A stretch of DNA of 64,000 nucleotides from Paenibacillus oleatilyticus (GCF_018998565.1 NZ_JAHNZO010000001.1:449774-513773), one strand, 5' to 3'. Positions 7,820 to 17,714 are shown, counted from the first letter of the stretch. The notes: generated by a model from the sequence alone, not told the origin. Numbers and translations: made by a program.

Positions 7820-8773
7820 TTACGGCAGCCGAGGAGCCGCGTAAGCCTGTACCTTCCCTTCTGCTGCGTGCAGAGACGTTATCCCCAAGTAGCATAAGAT
7901 GCCGAACAAGCAGGAGATCAGCAGCGCATGCAGCATGCTGGCGAGCAGGTAAATGTCGTATCCCATGGCCAGCGTAACAAAGCCGCCGCTTAAGATTTGC
8001 AGGATAATGAGCACCAGCGACAAGCGGGTCGCCCGATAGATCGCGCTGTCCGTATGCGCCTGCATCCGAACGACGAGGAACAAAACCAGAATAGCGATCC
8101 CCAATACCGCAGCCGCCACGCGGTGCATGAATACGATGCCGGTCGCCCCGCTCAGCTCCGGAATGACTTGTCCGTTGCACAGCGGCCAGCCGATACAGCC
8201 GCCGGTCGCTTCGCTATGCCGGACATAGGCTCCCAAATAAACGACGACATAAGAGTAGATCAAAATGCCCCAGATGGCGATGCGCACGCCTTTGGTCAAC
8301 CTCGTTCCGTCGCCGCGGTGCATCGCCTCTCCGAATTTCGTATACACCAGATACAGCAGCAGCGTAAAGGCAAACGACAGCAGCGAGAAGCCGAAGTGCA
8401 GCGCAAGCACCGGGCCGGATTGCGGCCATACGACGGCCATGGCCCCGAGAATCGCTTGCAGCACCGTGAACGCCATCGCCCCGCCTACGTACCATTTGGC
8501 ATCCTTGCGATGGCTGTACAGCAGCACCAGAATCGTCGTAGCGAGCAAAATCATCCCCACAACGCCGACGACAAAACGGTGGCTATACTCAATCAACGAC
8601 TCGATCGTGTACGCCGGAATGAACTTTCCGTTGCACAGCGGCCAATCGTCGCCGCAGCCGCGGCCCGATTCCGTTTTCGTCACCAACGCGCCCATCAGCA
8701 AGATCAAAAACATGCCGGCCATGCTCGCAAAAGATAAGCTTTTAAGCCAACGTTGTATGTTCATGCGTAACAT
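7820..8773 (-). CDS. ctaA: Heme A synthase CtaA
   Basis: A 317-residue membrane protein with eight hydrophobic segments in two similar halves. It converts heme O to heme A for cytochrome oxidase. Both extracellular cysteine pairs of the Bacillus-type enzyme are present (CGDDWPLC near residue 40 and CIGWPLC near 190), as are histidines in EYSHR and FMHR contexts. The partner heme O synthase ctaB is 30 kb away with sco. In Bacillus subtilis ctaA and ctaB are adjacent, so the order differs here. The start may be 8773 or the next ATG at 8764, which is better spaced from GCGGGTGA. Confidence 0.95.
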   Translation of the reverse strand: MLRMNIQRWLKSLSFASMAGMFLILLMGALVTKTESGRGCGDDWPLCNGKFIPAYTIESLIEYSHRFVVGVVGMILLATTILVLLYSHRKDAKWYVGGAMAFTVLQAILGAMAVVWPQSGPVLALHFGFSLLSFAFTLLLYLVYTKFGEAMHRGDGTRLTKGVRIAIWGILIYSYVVVYLGAYVRHSEATGGCIGWPLCNGQVIPELSGATGIVFMHRVAAAVLGIAILVLFLVVRMQAHTDSAIYRATRLSLVLIILQILSGGFVTLAMGYDIYLLASMLHALLISCLFGILCYLGITSLHAAEGKVQAYAAPRLP

Positions 8774-8939
8774 TCACCCGCTTCTTCTATAAATTACGTC
8801 TATAATCATTTGTCGACAACATTAGACAAAAGCGAACGTCCAACCCTTATTATAGCGATAAAAAGTGCCTAAATCCATGCGGAAATGTTACAAAGCCTTG
8901 AAACCGGGCGAAACCGCCGCATCGCCTTCTTCAACGAAC

Positions 8940-8974
8940 AAAAGCCCGGCCGGAACGGTTTCCGGCGGGCTTTT
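8940..8974 (-). terminator. Terminator of the thioredoxin-like gene
   Basis: AAAAGCCCGGCCGGAA at 8940-8955 pairs with TTCCGGCGGGCTTTT at 8960-8974, a GC-rich stem with T-runs. It lies just past the thioredoxin-like gene and upstream of ctaA. Confidence 0.85.
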
Positions 8975-8996
8975 GAGCTTGGGCCTTCTATGGCTG

Positions 8997-9341
8997 CTAC
9001 TTTTGCAAAGCGTTCGATACTTCCAGCGCGCGGTCCAGGAATTGCTCGATCTCGTCGCGCGTTTTGCGCAGCTTGCTGACGAAACGGACAAGCTCTTGCC
9101 CGTCGCGGAACGCGATAAAGCTCGGGATGCCCAAAATGTTCAATTCCGAGCACAGGTCCGGCAAATCGTCGCGGTCAATATGAATGAAGTTCAGGCGATC
9201 TTGGTACGCTTCCTCCACTTGAGGCATGAACGGATCGATGAAATGGCAGTCCTTGCACCAAGTCGTTTTAAAAACGGCAACGGTCGGCTTGGAGCCGGCG
9301 ATTACTTCTCTAAATCGTTGTTCGGTTGTCACTTGTTCCAC
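8997..9341 (-). CDS. Thioredoxin-family protein
   Basis: A 114-residue single thioredoxin fold with the active-site pair C29/C32 in TTWCKDCHF, and the cis-proline in GIPSF. There is no signal peptide, so it is cytosolic. WCKDC differs from the WCGPC of housekeeping thioredoxin, which suggests a specialised thiol-disulfide role like YtpP/YusE-type paralogues. The start is taken as GTG at 9341, eight bases after AAGGCGG; a GTG nine bases further upstream is possible. It has its own terminator. Confidence 0.85.
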   Translation of the reverse strand: MEQVTTEQRFREVIAGSKPTVAVFKTTWCKDCHFIDPFMPQVEEAYQDRLNFIHIDRDDLPDLCSELNILGIPSFIAFRDGQELVRFVSKLRKTRDEIEQFLDRALEVSNALQK

Positions 9342-9480
9342 GGAAAGCACCGCCTTCGGTCATCGTTTTTGCGCTATTTCTTTCGCTTACCCCACTTATA
9401 GCACTCGGAGCGGCTTCTGTCAATGTCGCGCAGGAGGACCCGATTTCATTGTTCAATTGAAATTTCCACTTTATCCTACT

Positions 9481-9508
9481 TTACAATTATTACTAAAAGT
9501 GATATCAT
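9481..9508 (+). promoter_or_regulatory. Candidate sigma-A promoter of the SPFH gene
   Basis: TTACAA at 9481-9486 and TATCAT at 9503-9508 with a 16-base spacer lie in an AT-rich patch 50 bases before the SPFH start. Confidence 0.5.
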
Positions 9509-9557
9509 AAAAATATCAAAACAATATGATTCCCTTTAAACAAAAGGAGTGTTTGCG

Positions 9558-10400
9558 ATGAAGGAAAGAAAAGCATGGGTGATGAACGGATTTGTCGGGC
9601 TGCTGCTGGTGCTTGCGCTGGTCGGAGGAGGACTTTCCCTGCTGATTACCGAAACTTCACCCGCTCTGGGCATTATCTTGATCATCCTGTCGGTGCTGCC
9701 CTTATCGTCATTGACGGTCGTTCAACCGAATCAGGCGATGGTCCTGACGTTCTTCGGCAGCTACGCCGGAACGCTGCGCGAGAGCGGCATGTGGATAACG
9801 GTTCCGTTCTGCGGACGCAAAAAGGTATCGCTGCGCGTGCGCAACTTCAACAGCGCCAAGTTAAAGGTGAACGATATCGATGGCAACCCGATTGAAATCG
9901 CCGCCGTCGTCGTCTTCCGAGTCGTCGATTCGGCCAAAGCCAGCTTCGATGTCGACAACTACGAGCAATTCGTCGAGATCCAAAGCGAAACCGCGCTTCG
10001 GCACGTAGCCAACAAATATCCGTACGATTCTTACGAGAACGGCTACTCCTTGCGCGGCAACTCCGAAGAGGTTGCCCAAGAGCTGAGCCGCGAGCTGCAG
10101 GACCGGCTGTCGGTAGCCGGCGTCGAAGTCATTGAAGCGCGTCTGACACATCTGGCTTATTCCACGGAAATCGCGAGCGCCATGCTGCAGCGTCAGCAGG
10201 CAACGGCGATCATCGCCGCACGCGCCAAAATTGTGGAAGGCGCCGTCGGCATGGTGCAATTGGCAATCGCCCAATTGCAGCAAGAAGGCGTCATCGAGCT
10301 TGACGAAGAACGCAAAGCCGCCATGATCAACAATCTGCTCGTCGCCATCGTGTCGGACCGTTCCGCCAATCCGGTCATCAATACGGGAAGCTTGTACTAA
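9558..10400 (+). CDS. SPFH/band-7 domain membrane protein
   Basis: A 280-residue protein with two hydrophobic segments near the N-terminus (about residues 10-50) followed by a band-7/stomatin domain ([19 protein letters not shown] onward) and an alanine/glutamine-rich helix. SPFH proteins build oligomeric membrane scaffolds. ATG 9558 is chosen for AAAGGAG eight bases upstream; the GTG at 9549 overlaps that site. It is followed after nine bases by a ribbon-helix-helix gene, almost certainly one transcript ending at the terminator at 10.65 kb. The client of the scaffold is unknown. Confidence 0.88.
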   Translation: MKERKAWVMNGFVGLLLVLALVGGGLSLLITETSPALGIILIILSVLPLSSLTVVQPNQAMVLTFFGSYAGTLRESGMWITVPFCGRKKVSLRVRNFNSAKLKVNDIDGNPIEIAAVVVFRVVDSAKASFDVDNYEQFVEIQSETALRHVANKYPYDSYENGYSLRGNSEEVAQELSRELQDRLSVAGVEVIEARLTHLAYSTEIASAMLQRQQATAIIAARAKIVEGAVGMVQLAIAQLQQEGVIELDEERKAAMINNLLVAIVSDRSANPVINTGSLY

Positions 10401-10409
10401 CGGTTCCCC

Positions 10410-10625
10410 ATGGCCGGCAAAAAAAATTTCCCGCTGCGGCTTGATCCGAAGCTGTACGAAGTGCTGGAAAAATGGGCGGCCGACGAATTCCGCAGCGTCA
10501 ACAGCCATATCGAATATCTGCTGCGCGAAACGGCTGCCCGAGCCGGTCGGCTGCCTTCCCCCCGGTCGCTCGGACCGGGAGCGGAGACGAAGGCCCCGCC
10601 TTCCGATTCAACAACACAGGATTAA
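10410..10625 (+). CDS. Ribbon-helix-helix (Arc/HicB-like) small protein
   Basis: A 71-residue protein whose first 45 residues form a classic ribbon-helix-helix: a beta strand (FPLRLDPKLYEVL), then helices around EKWAADEFRSVNSHIEYLLRE. The fold usually binds DNA as a dimer and is common in antitoxins. The tail is proline/serine rich and probably disordered. It starts nine bases after the SPFH stop, so it is translated from the same message. No toxin gene follows. It may autoregulate the pair, which is inference. Confidence 0.75.
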   Translation: MAGKKNFPLRLDPKLYEVLEKWAADEFRSVNSHIEYLLRETAARAGRLPSPRSLGPGAETKAPPSDSTTQD

Positions 10626-10651
10626 GCCTGATCCTCGCTATACAAAAAAAG

Positions 10652-10699
10652 AAACAGCCCCCCATCTTTCCGAGGCGGAGTCGGATGGGGGGCTGTTTT
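10652..10699. terminator. Bidirectional terminator
   Basis: AAACAGCCCCCCATC at 10652-10666 pairs perfectly with GATGGGGGGCTGTTT at 10684-10698, with T-runs on both sides. It ends the SPFH/ribbon-helix-helix transcript and the leftward lipoprotein gene. Confidence 0.92.
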
Positions 10700-10757
10700 C
10701 TGCTTCCAAGGCCGGAATAGTCCGGCCGTTCAAGCACATATTAAGAATAAAGCCAAA

Positions 10758-12335
10758 TTAATCGCGGGTAATTTTGACGGTTTGCGTTTCTTGCTCCCAG
10801 CCTACTTTCGCTCCGAGGCCTTCGGAAACGACGCGAACAGGAACATAAGTAACGCCATCCACGAGTACGGCCGGCTTCTCCAGCTTCACGGTTTTGCCGT
10901 TGATGGTAGCTTCGTCGCTGCCGATCGTTAATACAAGCACCGCGCCGCTGAGCGGATCGGTCACTTTGACTTGCTTGGTGGCCTCATCCCACTTCACATC
11001 GGCATCCAGTTCCTCGACGACGAAACGCGCCGGAACCATAATCGTGCCGTTGTCGTTATACGGGAGTGTGCCATAAGAAAGCTCTTTGTCTTCGCCGGCA
11101 AACATGCTGATATTTTTCTTCGTTACGCCAAGATCGTCTTTAAGCAGCTTATACAGCTGGGAGTTCGGATCAAGCGATGCGACGAATTTGCTTGCCGTCA
11201 TACGGCCGTCCGCACCGTTCATTTCGATAACGCCGCCGGACGTATCAATCGTAGCCGCCTGTACCGGCTTGTTTACGTTCCACACTTCGTAGGCCGATGT
11301 GATTTTGACGCTTTTCAAGCCGTCTCCCTTGCCTTGCGGAAGGGTAAAACCAATTTCCGTGTTCGATTTGCGGGTTACGTAATCTTTGTCTACATACAGG
11401 TCCATCTTAAGCGATTGATTGTCGTTCAGCCAAGCTTTGGCTTCCGGACCCATCGCATCGACCGACGCGTCGAAATCCTTGAGCGCTTGCTCCAGGTTGG
11501 TTTTTACGAACGTATGAATGAATTCTACAGCCAGCGCTTTATTGTTCAAATAAGGCGTAAGCGGGTCGTTCATCGAATTGACATCACTCTTGCTGGCTTC
11601 CTTGGTGACTTCCTTCAAAATCGGCACATACAGATCATACAGCACGCCGATAAAATCCTTCAGGCCTTGATCGTCGGCAAGCACATTCGTCAAGAAGCCT
11701 TTCACCAAGCCAAGCAGCTCGTTGCCGTAGACTTCGGCATGAACCTTTTGCAGGGTCAGCGCTTCGCCGTTTACGGTTTCGTTCACTTCCGCAGCCGTAA
11801 TTTTGCCCGGGTTCGGGAAGTTGCGGGTGAAGAACGACGTGAGCGAAGGCATCGCTTCGACCGCCTTCTTGCTAAGCTGCTGGAGCTGCTCCTGCACTTC
11901 CTTCGGAAGCTCGGCGGCAGAGCCATTCATCGCCGTCGCGCTGTTGCGGATGACGATCGGCTTTTTCGCGCCTTCGATTTTGAGCGTGTAATCCATGTCG
12001 GACATGACCAGCTCGAACGGCACGCGACCCTTCTGATACTCGAATACGCCTTTCAAAGACATATGCAGCTGATCTTGCATCTTCATCTCGGTAATGTCAA
12101 CCTTCACCTTGCTGAACAGATCGAAAGCCCGTTTGCCCTCCGGTGACATGGTGACCGCCGGGTCCGGCGTCAGCTCCAGCGTTACCGTTTGCTTGCCTTC
12201 CGAAGATTTGACGGCCAAGCTTCCGGCCATCGCCTTGCCTACGTCGACATTGCCGACCGGTTGGCAGCCGGCGAGCAGGATCAGGATGCCGACCAGCACG
12301 AGGCTGAGCATGGCGTTCCAACGTTTTGTTCTCAT
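10758..12335 (-). CDS. Lipoprotein with copper amine oxidase N-terminal domain
   Basis: A 525-residue exported lipoprotein. A signal peptide ends in the lipobox LLAGC (C24). A long middle part of unknown fold follows, and the last 110 residues match the copper-amine-oxidase N-terminal-like domain (YNDNGTIMVPARFVVEEL and GVTYVPVRVVSEGLGAKVGW). In paenibacilli this domain is a common surface module with no oxidase attached, thought to bind cell wall or protein. AGGAGG lies six bases before the ATG. Monocistronic; role unknown. Confidence 0.82.
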   Translation of the reverse strand: MRTKRWNAMLSLVLVGILILLAGCQPVGNVDVGKAMAGSLAVKSSEGKQTVTLELTPDPAVTMSPEGKRAFDLFSKVKVDITEMKMQDQLHMSLKGVFEYQKGRVPFELVMSDMDYTLKIEGAKKPIVIRNSATAMNGSAAELPKEVQEQLQQLSKKAVEAMPSLTSFFTRNFPNPGKITAAEVNETVNGEALTLQKVHAEVYGNELLGLVKGFLTNVLADDQGLKDFIGVLYDLYVPILKEVTKEASKSDVNSMNDPLTPYLNNKALAVEFIHTFVKTNLEQALKDFDASVDAMGPEAKAWLNDNQSLKMDLYVDKDYVTRKSNTEIGFTLPQGKGDGLKSVKITSAYEVWNVNKPVQAATIDTSGGVIEMNGADGRMTASKFVASLDPNSQLYKLLKDDLGVTKKNISMFAGEDKELSYGTLPYNDNGTIMVPARFVVEELDADVKWDEATKQVKVTDPLSGAVLVLTIGSDEATINGKTVKLEKPAVLVDGVTYVPVRVVSEGLGAKVGWEQETQTVKITRD

Positions 12336-12480
12336 CGGGAACCTCCTAAAAAATATGTACTATAATGCATGCAACCTACCGTCTTATACGAAATAATTGG
12401 CAGAACGTTGCGCACTTGCATATGGAATTATACGACAGCAGTTTGGAAAATCCTTTTTTTAAGGCGGGAGGTCTCGGACC

Positions 12481-13770
12481 ATGAGCGGGGGAAAATACCG
12501 TTGGAACGGCATCGATCTGCTCCATAAGCTGGCGGATTTGCCACAGGAAGCGGTAGAGTGGGTCAAAGGAAAGGCTCAGACATTAGCGCATGAAAAAAAG
12601 CTTCTGGCCGCGGCACACCGCATTCCGATCGATCCGCTGTCGGTCGAAGCGCTGCGCAAGCGCCTGCAATGGAAGCTTGCGCTGCAGGAAGGGAACGCGG
12701 AGCCGGCAAAGGAACCCCCGGACATCGGGCCTGAGGCCAAGGAAGAGGAGCAGGAGCTGCTGGAGCGCATCCTGCGCGAGCGGGACGTGCACATCCGCAA
12801 CAATGTGACGCGCACCGCGGCTTATTTGCATATATACCGGGAGCATCCGGAGCTGCATTGGGCGTTTCTGGCTCATATGGTGTCGCGCAACGGGGGCTGG
12901 AGCATGACGGATCTGCGGGGAGATCTGCTGCCGTTTCTGCTGAACGAAGAGCAATGCGAGAACGTTTTCGCTTTTTTGGAAAGGGCCAACGCGCTCATCT
13001 TCCGGGACGCTTACCCGCAGCTTCTGCTGTACCGGGCGAGCCTGCAGCTGAAACGCCCGCTGTTTCATCTGCTCCCCCGGCTCGGCGTTTCGCGCTTTAT
13101 GCGCCCGGTCTGGGACCGCTTCTGGATCGAGCGGGAATCCGGGCTGCTCACCATCGCTTTAATCATCAATGAGCAGCATTATATTGAAGAGCGCGTCGTC
13201 CGTCATCCTTCGTTTCAAAGCACCGTGCTCGACACGCTGTTTTTTCAGACGCAGACGCTGCTTCAGCTGAACCAGGTCGTGTTTCCATACGTTCAAGGCG
13301 AACGAATACGGCTCGCAGGTCTGATTCTGGAAAACTTCAGCAGCGTGCGTGAGCGCATTGAGGTCGGCAAAAAGCTGTACGCCATTCTATTCGGGATACG
13401 TGCGGTAGCGGAGGGCGCCCAAGCGTTCGCCTGCGGACGCCGTCACAGCGGCTCCCGCGCGGATTACTGGCCGCACCTGTTCGCACCCGTGCGCAAGGAA
13501 CCGCCCCGGCCCCGCGGTCAGCTGCTGGAGCGGCTTGACGGCTGCAAGCTGCGGCCGGGCGCAGCCCCGCTGTACAGTCCGGCGCTGACGGATGCCTGGA
13601 AGGACCGGGACGTCGAACCGCCCATTCCGGGGGATTGGTTCCGCGATCTGTCCGTCCTCGACTATTTTACGGAAACCAGCGCGCCGTTTTCCTTCGAAAT
13701 GACACAGGACTGCTGTATCGGACTGAAAAAAATCGAGCTCGCCGTGCTCGCCAGCGATCTGATCGTTTAA
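12481..13770 (+). CDS. DUF2515 family protein (YppC-like)
   Basis: A 429-residue soluble protein matching DUF2515, the family of Bacillus YppC. The core RNNVTRTAAYLHIYREHPEL and the following HMVSRNGGWSMTDL stretch are characteristic. No catalytic motif is evident and no function is established to my knowledge. It is divergent from the lipoprotein gene over 145 bases. GGGAGG nine bases before ATG supports the start. The C-terminal third is arginine and proline rich and less conserved-looking. Confidence 0.75.
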   Translation: MSGGKYRWNGIDLLHKLADLPQEAVEWVKGKAQTLAHEKKLLAAAHRIPIDPLSVEALRKRLQWKLALQEGNAEPAKEPPDIGPEAKEEEQELLERILRERDVHIRNNVTRTAAYLHIYREHPELHWAFLAHMVSRNGGWSMTDLRGDLLPFLLNEEQCENVFAFLERANALIFRDAYPQLLLYRASLQLKRPLFHLLPRLGVSRFMRPVWDRFWIERESGLLTIALIINEQHYIEERVVRHPSFQSTVLDTLFFQTQTLLQLNQVVFPYVQGERIRLAGLILENFSSVRERIEVGKKLYAILFGIRAVAEGAQAFACGRRHSGSRADYWPHLFAPVRKEPPRPRGQLLERLDGCKLRPGAAPLYSPALTDAWKDRDVEPPIPGDWFRDLSVLDYFTETSAPFSFEMTQDCCIGLKKIELAVLASDLIV

Positions 13771-13793
13771 CGGGCTGCCTCCGTCGGACGCGC

Positions 13794-14981
13794 TTACTGC
13801 TCCCGGAAGCCATAACGCTGCGCCGCGCTCTCGTAGAGCCAGCCTCTGGCGACCTGCTGCGCCGTCTCGCGGTCGATCCAGCCCCGCTCCGTCTGCTCGA
13901 AGAGAAACTCGGCCATCAGCCGTTTGACGAGCGCGATTTTGCCGTAGCTCCATTCGATGCAGCGCGCGTCGGAGACGATCAGCGAGCTTTTGAGCGCAGG
14001 CAGCGCCTCCAGCCGGTACTGCATTGCATCACGGTACGTGCTGGCGCGGAAGTTGAACCACCACTGACCGCCCGTGTGCACATTGGGGAAATTCCACGCC
14101 GCTTGGACGATGTCCAGGTTATTCAGCTCCGAGGCAGTTACCAACTCGAACGGTACGGCATACCGCTCAAACAAACCGGACAGCTTGACGATCTTGAGCG
14201 GATCGTTGACCGGGGTTGCGGTGCCGCACCAGGACCGTTCCACGCCCACGAAGATTTGCACCATCAGCCCGTGACGCTCGGCCGCTTCGCACACCGCATG
14301 CAGAAGCATCATCAGGATCTGGTCCTCCGTCGCGCCGGCTTTCAACGAATACGAGCGGTTGGCGCTGGCCTCGAAAGCGGGCAGCGTCGTCATGACGCCC
14401 GGGCATCCCTGTTCCCGGTACGACGCGAACAAGGTGTCTATGGTCTGCCGCGCCTCTTCGTACGCTTCCTCCGGCTGTGCCGACGCCGCTATGTTGCGAG
14501 TCCACTGCGGCAGCTTGCCGTCGATCCGCGGGAGCAAAATCGCGTCGCGCTTCATGCCGACAAACTTCGCATGGTCCGGGTGATTGACCACGAAGGCGCG
14601 GACGTTCAGCTTATCCGCCACCTGCTGCGCCCAGCCTGCCTTTTGAGACGAAGCCCGGACCGCCTCGTCGGCTTCGTAGACAGAGCGCTCGTCGCGGAGC
14701 TCAATCCCGTACAGTTGCTTGAAGATATGTGTGACGGTCCAATTCATCAGCGTATTCCGCGTGGCGCGGTACGCCTTCATAAACGCTTCGATGCGTTCCT
14801 TCTCCGGCAGCTCCGCCGCGTCGGCGGGATATCCGCCCGCCTGCATTTCCCGGTTCAACCAGAAATAATGGGCGATATCCCAGAAGCTCTGCGCACACAG
14901 CTTGTCCCCGATCAAATGGGTATGCGTATCCAGCGTCTCGATGCCTTCGACTTCCGCAATCCAAGTTTCCCGCGCGGTCAT
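13794..14981 (-). CDS. Glucuronate-isomerase-like amidohydrolase
   Basis: A 395-residue TIM-barrel metalloenzyme. It begins with the amidohydrolase metal motif DTHTH and contains SDARCIEWSYGKIALVKRLM near the C-terminus, reminiscent of uronate isomerase (UxaC). It is shorter than true UxaC (about 470 residues), and no hexuronate genes are adjacent, so isomerase activity is doubtful and a lactonase or hydrolase role is possible. AAAGGGGAG precedes the ATG. It is convergent with DUF2515 (23 bases between stops). Confidence 0.7.
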   Translation of the reverse strand: MTARETWIAEVEGIETLDTHTHLIGDKLCAQSFWDIAHYFWLNREMQAGGYPADAAELPEKERIEAFMKAYRATRNTLMNWTVTHIFKQLYGIELRDERSVYEADEAVRASSQKAGWAQQVADKLNVRAFVVNHPDHAKFVGMKRDAILLPRIDGKLPQWTRNIAASAQPEEAYEEARQTIDTLFASYREQGCPGVMTTLPAFEASANRSYSLKAGATEDQILMMLLHAVCEAAERHGLMVQIFVGVERSWCGTATPVNDPLKIVKLSGLFERYAVPFELVTASELNNLDIVQAAWNFPNVHTGGQWWFNFRASTYRDAMQYRLEALPALKSSLIVSDARCIEWSYGKIALVKRLMAEFLFEQTERGWIDRETAQQVARGWLYESAAQRYGFREQ

Positions 14982-15095
14982 GACGGATCTCCCCTTTCCC
15001 TTGATCTCTTCATCATACTACATGTTCGGACAAGGGAGGATGGATTCGTTTTGGAAGAGACTGTATTTTTTTAGGCTTGCCGCCCCAACGACCGG

Positions 15096-16049
15096 CTATA
15101 ACCCTTCACTTGCCGTTCTCTCCCCGCCTCGCGCCCTTTTATCCCAAGGCTTGACGGACAGCAAGACGGACGAAGCGACGATGAACAGACCGCCCATGAT
15201 TTGAAAGAACTTCAACGGCTCCGCAAGCCACAGCATCGAAACGACGATCGTCACGAGCGGCTCCATGACGGAGAGCGTGTTCGTTTCGGCGGGCTCCAGG
15301 TAATGAAGGCTTTCCAAATAAAACAAAAAGGCCAGGCACGTACCGAACAAGACGATAAACAGTACGAGAATCCATGAGATGGCATCCATGCCCTGCACAG
15401 CCGAATAAAAGCCTCCCGAGACAGGCAGCGCGTTGAACACAATCCCGCCGATCAGCATCCCCCAGCCCAACACGAGCATGCCGCCCCAGCGGCGGATGAG
15501 CGGAACCGGAAACAACGTATAGAAGGCGAACGCAGCAGCGGTGGCAAGCCCCCAGCCGACGGCTTTGGGCGACAAGGTAATTCCTTCCAGAGACCCGTTC
15601 GTGACCATGAAAAACAACCCGAGGATACAGAGTGAAACCAGCACCGTCTCCATCCAGGTCGGCAGCTTCCGCTTCTTAAACGCCAGCACGATCATGACAA
15701 CTGCCGGGCTCAAAAATTGAAACAAGGTTGCCGTCACGGCATTGCCCGTTTCGACGGTACTGATAAACGCATACTGCAGCACCATGATCCCGCAGACCGA
15801 AAAGATGATTAAAGACAGGACCATGCGAAGATCGGTCCAAACCTTCCATATATTTTGCTTTCTGCCCATGGCTATCAATAGCAGGATGACGCCCGATAGC
15901 ATGAATCGGAATTGCAGAAGCGCCGTGGACGACATTTTCTGATGGGAGAACAGCCATTCCATCATGGGGGACGACAATCCCCAGCAGCCGGCACCGATAA
16001 TGATGAGCGCCAGCCCAAGATTTCTTCCTCGATACGACTTTTTCAACAT
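15096..16049 (-). CDS. EamA/RhaT-family (DMT) transporter
   Basis: A 317-residue protein with ten hydrophobic segments in two EamA repeats, typical of drug/metabolite exporters of the inner membrane. AAAGGA lies 10 bases before the ATG. It is divergent from a MocR-type regulator gene, with 115 bases between starts. Such pairs usually mean that the regulator senses an amino acid, amine or vitamin B6 compound and controls the transporter. The substrate is unknown. Confidence 0.88.
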   Translation of the reverse strand: MLKKSYRGRNLGLALIIIGAGCWGLSSPMMEWLFSHQKMSSTALLQFRFMLSGVILLLIAMGRKQNIWKVWTDLRMVLSLIIFSVCGIMVLQYAFISTVETGNAVTATLFQFLSPAVVMIVLAFKKRKLPTWMETVLVSLCILGLFFMVTNGSLEGITLSPKAVGWGLATAAAFAFYTLFPVPLIRRWGGMLVLGWGMLIGGIVFNALPVSGGFYSAVQGMDAISWILVLFIVLFGTCLAFLFYLESLHYLEPAETNTLSVMEPLVTIVVSMLWLAEPLKFFQIMGGLFIVASSVLLSVKPWDKRARGGERTASEGL

Positions 16050-16164
16050 GCTGCTTATGTCCTTTCCTGTCTATGTTTTTTCGATTATAATCATTATTTG
16101 AACGGATCATAAGCTTCAGTTTTACACAAAATGATGAGGTCAGTTTGAGGAAGGGGCATCACTG

Positions 16165-17580
16165 ATGGATATGTTCACGGTTCATTTGGACCCGGGACGC
16201 AAACAGCCTTTATACGATCAGCTCTACATGCACATCAAGCGGGAAATCGAATCGGGGCAGCTTTCCTACGGGACAAGGCTGCCGTCCAAGCGGAAGCTTG
16301 CCGGGTACCTGCGCATCAGCCAAAATACGCTCGAAACCGCCTATCAGCAGCTGGTGGCGGAAGGCTACGTCGAAGCGGTGCCGAAACGCGGATTTTTCGT
16401 CAGCAAAACGGACGAGGTGCTGCGAATCGGCGCGGAACCGCCGGTACCTGCCGTGCGAAAGCCGACGGCAGACTCGGACGCCTTCATTCCCCGGTATGAT
16501 TTTTCGCCGACCAGTATCGATCTGGACGTGTTCCCTTTTGCCATATGGAAGAAGCTGGCTAAAGAAACGATTCAGTCCGAGCACAAGTCGCTGCTGCAGC
16601 TCGGACATCCGCAAGGAGACGAGAGGCTTCGCAGTACGATTTCCCAGTACCTGTACTATTCCCGCGGAGTGTCCTGCACCCCGGAGCAAATTATCGTCGG
16701 CGCCGGGACGGAGAGCCTGTTTCAGCTGCTGCTGCAAATTTTGGGCCGGGATAATTCATTCGCCGTCGAGAATCCGGGGTATTACCGGATGTACCGCATT
16801 CTCCGAAGCTACGGCATTGACGTTCAACTGCTGCCGCTGGATGAAGAGGGGGTCGACGTTGCGCAGCTTGCGGACGGACGCTCGAACATTGTGTATACGA
16901 CGCCCTCCCATCAGTTCCCGATGGGCATGGTCATGCCGGTCAACCGCCGGATGCGGCTGCTGCAGTGGGTCAACGAGCAGGATGGCCGGTACATCATCGA
17001 GGACGATTACGACAGCGAATTCCGCTACAGCGGCAAGCCGATCCCTTCGCTGCACGGGATGGATTCGAGCGGCAAAGTGATCTATATCGGCACGCTGTCG
17101 AAGCCGCTGTCCCCTTCGCTGCGCATCAGCTATATGGTGCTGCCCGGCCGGCTTCTGGAGGTGTACCGCACGCATTACATCTCATATGCCTCGACCGTTT
17201 CGCGCATCGATCAGCACGTGCTGTATCGGTTTATCCAGGAAGGGCATTTCGAGAAGCACTTGAATAAGATGCGCCGCATTTACAAAAGAAAACGAGACCG
17301 GCTTGTGGCGGCCGTGCGCAGGTTCCCTCAGCCGGTCGACATCATTGGGGAGAACGCCGGCCTGCACCTGCTCCTGAAGGTGCGCAACGGCTTGTGCGAG
17401 GAAGAGCTGGTAGCCCGCGCGAAGGAAGCGGGCGTCAAGGTGTACGGCATCTCGGGCTATTGCTTCGAGTCCGTCCCCGAAGGGCCGGACCCGGTCATTC
17501 TGCTCGGCTTCGCCGGGCTATCCGAGGAGGACATCGACGCTGCGGCGCGGATCTTGGAGCAAGTCTGGTTCTCCGCGTAA
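16165..17580 (+). CDS. MocR-type regulator (GntR HTH + aminotransferase domain)
   Basis: A 471-residue fusion of a GntR winged helix-turn-helix (about residues 1-75: PLYDQLYMHIKREIESGQL, RLPSKRKLAGYLRIS) and a fold-type I aminotransferase-like domain. The PLP lysine is in the TLSKPLSPSLR context. MocR proteins such as GabR and PdxR use PLP adducts as signals. The gene is divergent from the EamA exporter, its likely target. Serving as an active aminotransferase is less likely than regulation. Confidence 0.9.
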   Translation: MDMFTVHLDPGRKQPLYDQLYMHIKREIESGQLSYGTRLPSKRKLAGYLRISQNTLETAYQQLVAEGYVEAVPKRGFFVSKTDEVLRIGAEPPVPAVRKPTADSDAFIPRYDFSPTSIDLDVFPFAIWKKLAKETIQSEHKSLLQLGHPQGDERLRSTISQYLYYSRGVSCTPEQIIVGAGTESLFQLLLQILGRDNSFAVENPGYYRMYRILRSYGIDVQLLPLDEEGVDVAQLADGRSNIVYTTPSHQFPMGMVMPVNRRMRLLQWVNEQDGRYIIEDDYDSEFRYSGKPIPSLHGMDSSGKVIYIGTLSKPLSPSLRISYMVLPGRLLEVYRTHYISYASTVSRIDQHVLYRFIQEGHFEKHLNKMRRIYKRKRDRLVAAVRRFPQPVDIIGENAGLHLLLKVRNGLCEEELVARAKEAGVKVYGISGYCFESVPEGPDPVILLGFAGLSEEDIDAAARILEQVWFSA

Positions 17581-17714
17581 CTTCCCTACGAATAAAGCAT
17601 AAAAGATTCCATGTCATTCTTAAATTGTTCAATACCCGTCGGAACCCGAATCGGATATGATCATATACGAATTGGAATTCACCCTTTTTCCTAATAACGG
17701 AGGGATCGCCGTCA

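Noticed and set aside
10971..12146. 391-residue frame opposite the copper amine oxidase N-domain lipoprotein
   Set aside because: Antisense shadow with no domain; the lipoprotein has a lipobox and ribosome site.
13635..15074. 479-residue frame on the plus strand opposite the uronate-isomerase-like gene
   Set aside because: It runs antisense to a gene with clear motifs, and its arginine/leucine/histidine-rich sequence is what antisense GC-rich coding DNA gives. No ribosome site or family.
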